Assembly: GCA_021823875.1 (NCBI GenBank)
Contig: JAKAMD010000048.1
Coordinates: 1 to 13,749, forward strand
Source of the DNA: Pseudomonadota bacterium
GTDB taxonomy: Bacteria > Pseudomonadota > Alphaproteobacteria > Rhizobiales > Xanthobacteraceae
Length of the DNA: 13,749 bases
Reading direction: 5' to 3'
The notes under the pieces are model-generated. The model ran no database searches. It saw nothing but the letters and a program-made list of their open reading frames with translations, and had not been told where the DNA came from. The position numbers and the translations under genes are program-made. Each line of letters starts with the position of its first letter. The first letter of the stretch is position 1. This document shows positions 13,222-13,749 of this stretch, piece by piece.

Positions 13222-13749
13222 ATGCCGGACAGCGCCAGCGAGACAGTCATTATCGCAGCCGAGGAGCAAGGCCAACGGCTCGATCGCGTGCTGGCCGCGC
13301 GCATCCCGGCGCTGTCGCGCTCGCGCCTGAAGGCATTGATCCTCGACGGCCAGGTTGCAGCCGGGGGCCGCACGATCCGCGATCCCGGCCAAAGCGTCAA
13401 ATCCGGCGACGCCATCACGGTGACGTTGCCGCCGCCGGAACCGGCCAAGCCGGTAGGCGAAGCCATCCCGCTCGACATCGTCTACGAGGACGACGCGCTC
13501 ATCGTCATCGATAAGCCGCCCGGCCTGGTCGTGCATCCGGCCGCCGGCCACGCCCAGGGCACTCTGGTCAACGCGCTGATCGCCCATTGCGGCGACAGCC
13601 TCTCCGGCATCGGCGGCGTCAAGCGGCCCGGCATCGTGCACCGGCTCGACAAGGACACTTCCGGGCTGATGGTGGTGGCCAAGAACGACAAGGCCCACAA
13701 GGCGCTGGCCAAACAGTTCGAGGAGAAGCTGGAAGGCCCGCTGGAGCGC
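13222..13749 (+). CDS. rluD: RluA/RluD-family 23S rRNA pseudouridine synthase, C-terminus cut by window edge
   Basis: The enzyme isomerises specific uridines of 23S rRNA to pseudouridine; RluD acts on the helix 69 loop. 176 residues are visible. An S4-type RNA-binding domain (about 17-70: QRLDRVLAARIPALSRSRLKALI, DGQVAAGGR) leads to the catalytic domain with IVYEDDALIVIDKPPGLVVHPA (86-107), then GTLVNALIAH. The catalytic motif is HRLDKDTSGLMVVAK (140-154), with D143 as the expected nucleophile. The presence of S4 and the sequence favour RluD over RluC or RluA, but the subfamily is not certain without the C-terminus. ATG 13222 is preceded only by a weak AGAGAG. Its near neighbour on the minus strand is the DUF6476-like gene. 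Confidence 0.92.
   Translation, partial: MPDSASETVIIAAEEQGQRLDRVLAARIPALSRSRLKALILDGQVAAGGRTIRDPGQSVKSGDAITVTLPPPEPAKPVGEAIPLDIVYEDDALIVIDKPPGLVVHPAAGHAQGTLVNALIAHCGDSLSGIGGVKRPGIVHRLDKDTSGLMVVAKNDKAHKALAKQFEEKLEGPLER

Noticed and set aside
1..13749. CRISPR arrays, insertion sequences, riboswitches
   Set aside because: No regularly spaced repeats, transposase-like frames with terminal repeats, or recognisable riboswitch cores were found on reading through the window.

Overview
The window is high-GC DNA from an alphaproteobacterium, most likely a member of the Hyphomicrobiales (Bradyrhizobium/Rhodoplanes-like). Evidence is the ChpT phosphotransferase, an EipA/DUF1134 periplasmic protein, a hybrid CheA with a C-terminal receiver, a DUF6476-like gene beside rluD, and a perfect CtrA-type box (TTAA-N7-TTAA). 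The genus is inferred from gene content only.

Positions 1-6137 hold a minus-strand chemotaxis operon read in the order cheA-cheW-cheY-cheB-cheR, followed by an unrecognised gene cut by the left edge. The order matches what I recall of alphaproteobacterial F7-type (Azospirillum Che1-like) clusters. CheA autophosphorylates and passes phosphate to CheY and CheB, CheW couples CheA to receptors, and CheR/CheB methylate and demethylate receptors. No receptor, cheD or flagellar gene is visible.

Positions 6138-7874 hold the upstream region of cheA with the CtrA box, then chpT (minus), the phosphotransferase that links CckA to CtrA and CpdR, then divergent cysQ (plus). The box lies between the gene for CtrA's phosphodonor and the chemotaxis operon, which suggests that cell-cycle signalling controls chemotaxis here.

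Positions 7886-10529 hold an exported YHS-domain protein (minus), the EipA-like envelope protein (plus) and a conserved-looking membrane-anchored coiled-coil protein of unknown function (plus). Positions 10605-10726 hold tRNA-Val(CAC) with a near-consensus promoter.

Positions 10749-12036 hold a minus-strand pair: a one-component regulator (excisionase-type HTH plus a periplasmic-binding-protein-like domain) with a 14-bp palindrome just before its start codon, then a DUF971 protein. Positions 12061-12705 form a poorly coding stretch, AT-richer at its left end, next to tRNA-Glu(CTC) (minus). The right end has a small membrane protein (DUF6476-like, minus) and the start of an RluA/RluD-family pseudouridine synthase (plus), cut by the window edge.

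I found no complete mobile element and no CRISPR array. The most interesting observation is the CtrA-ChpT-chemotaxis linkage; I did not find a clearly new system.
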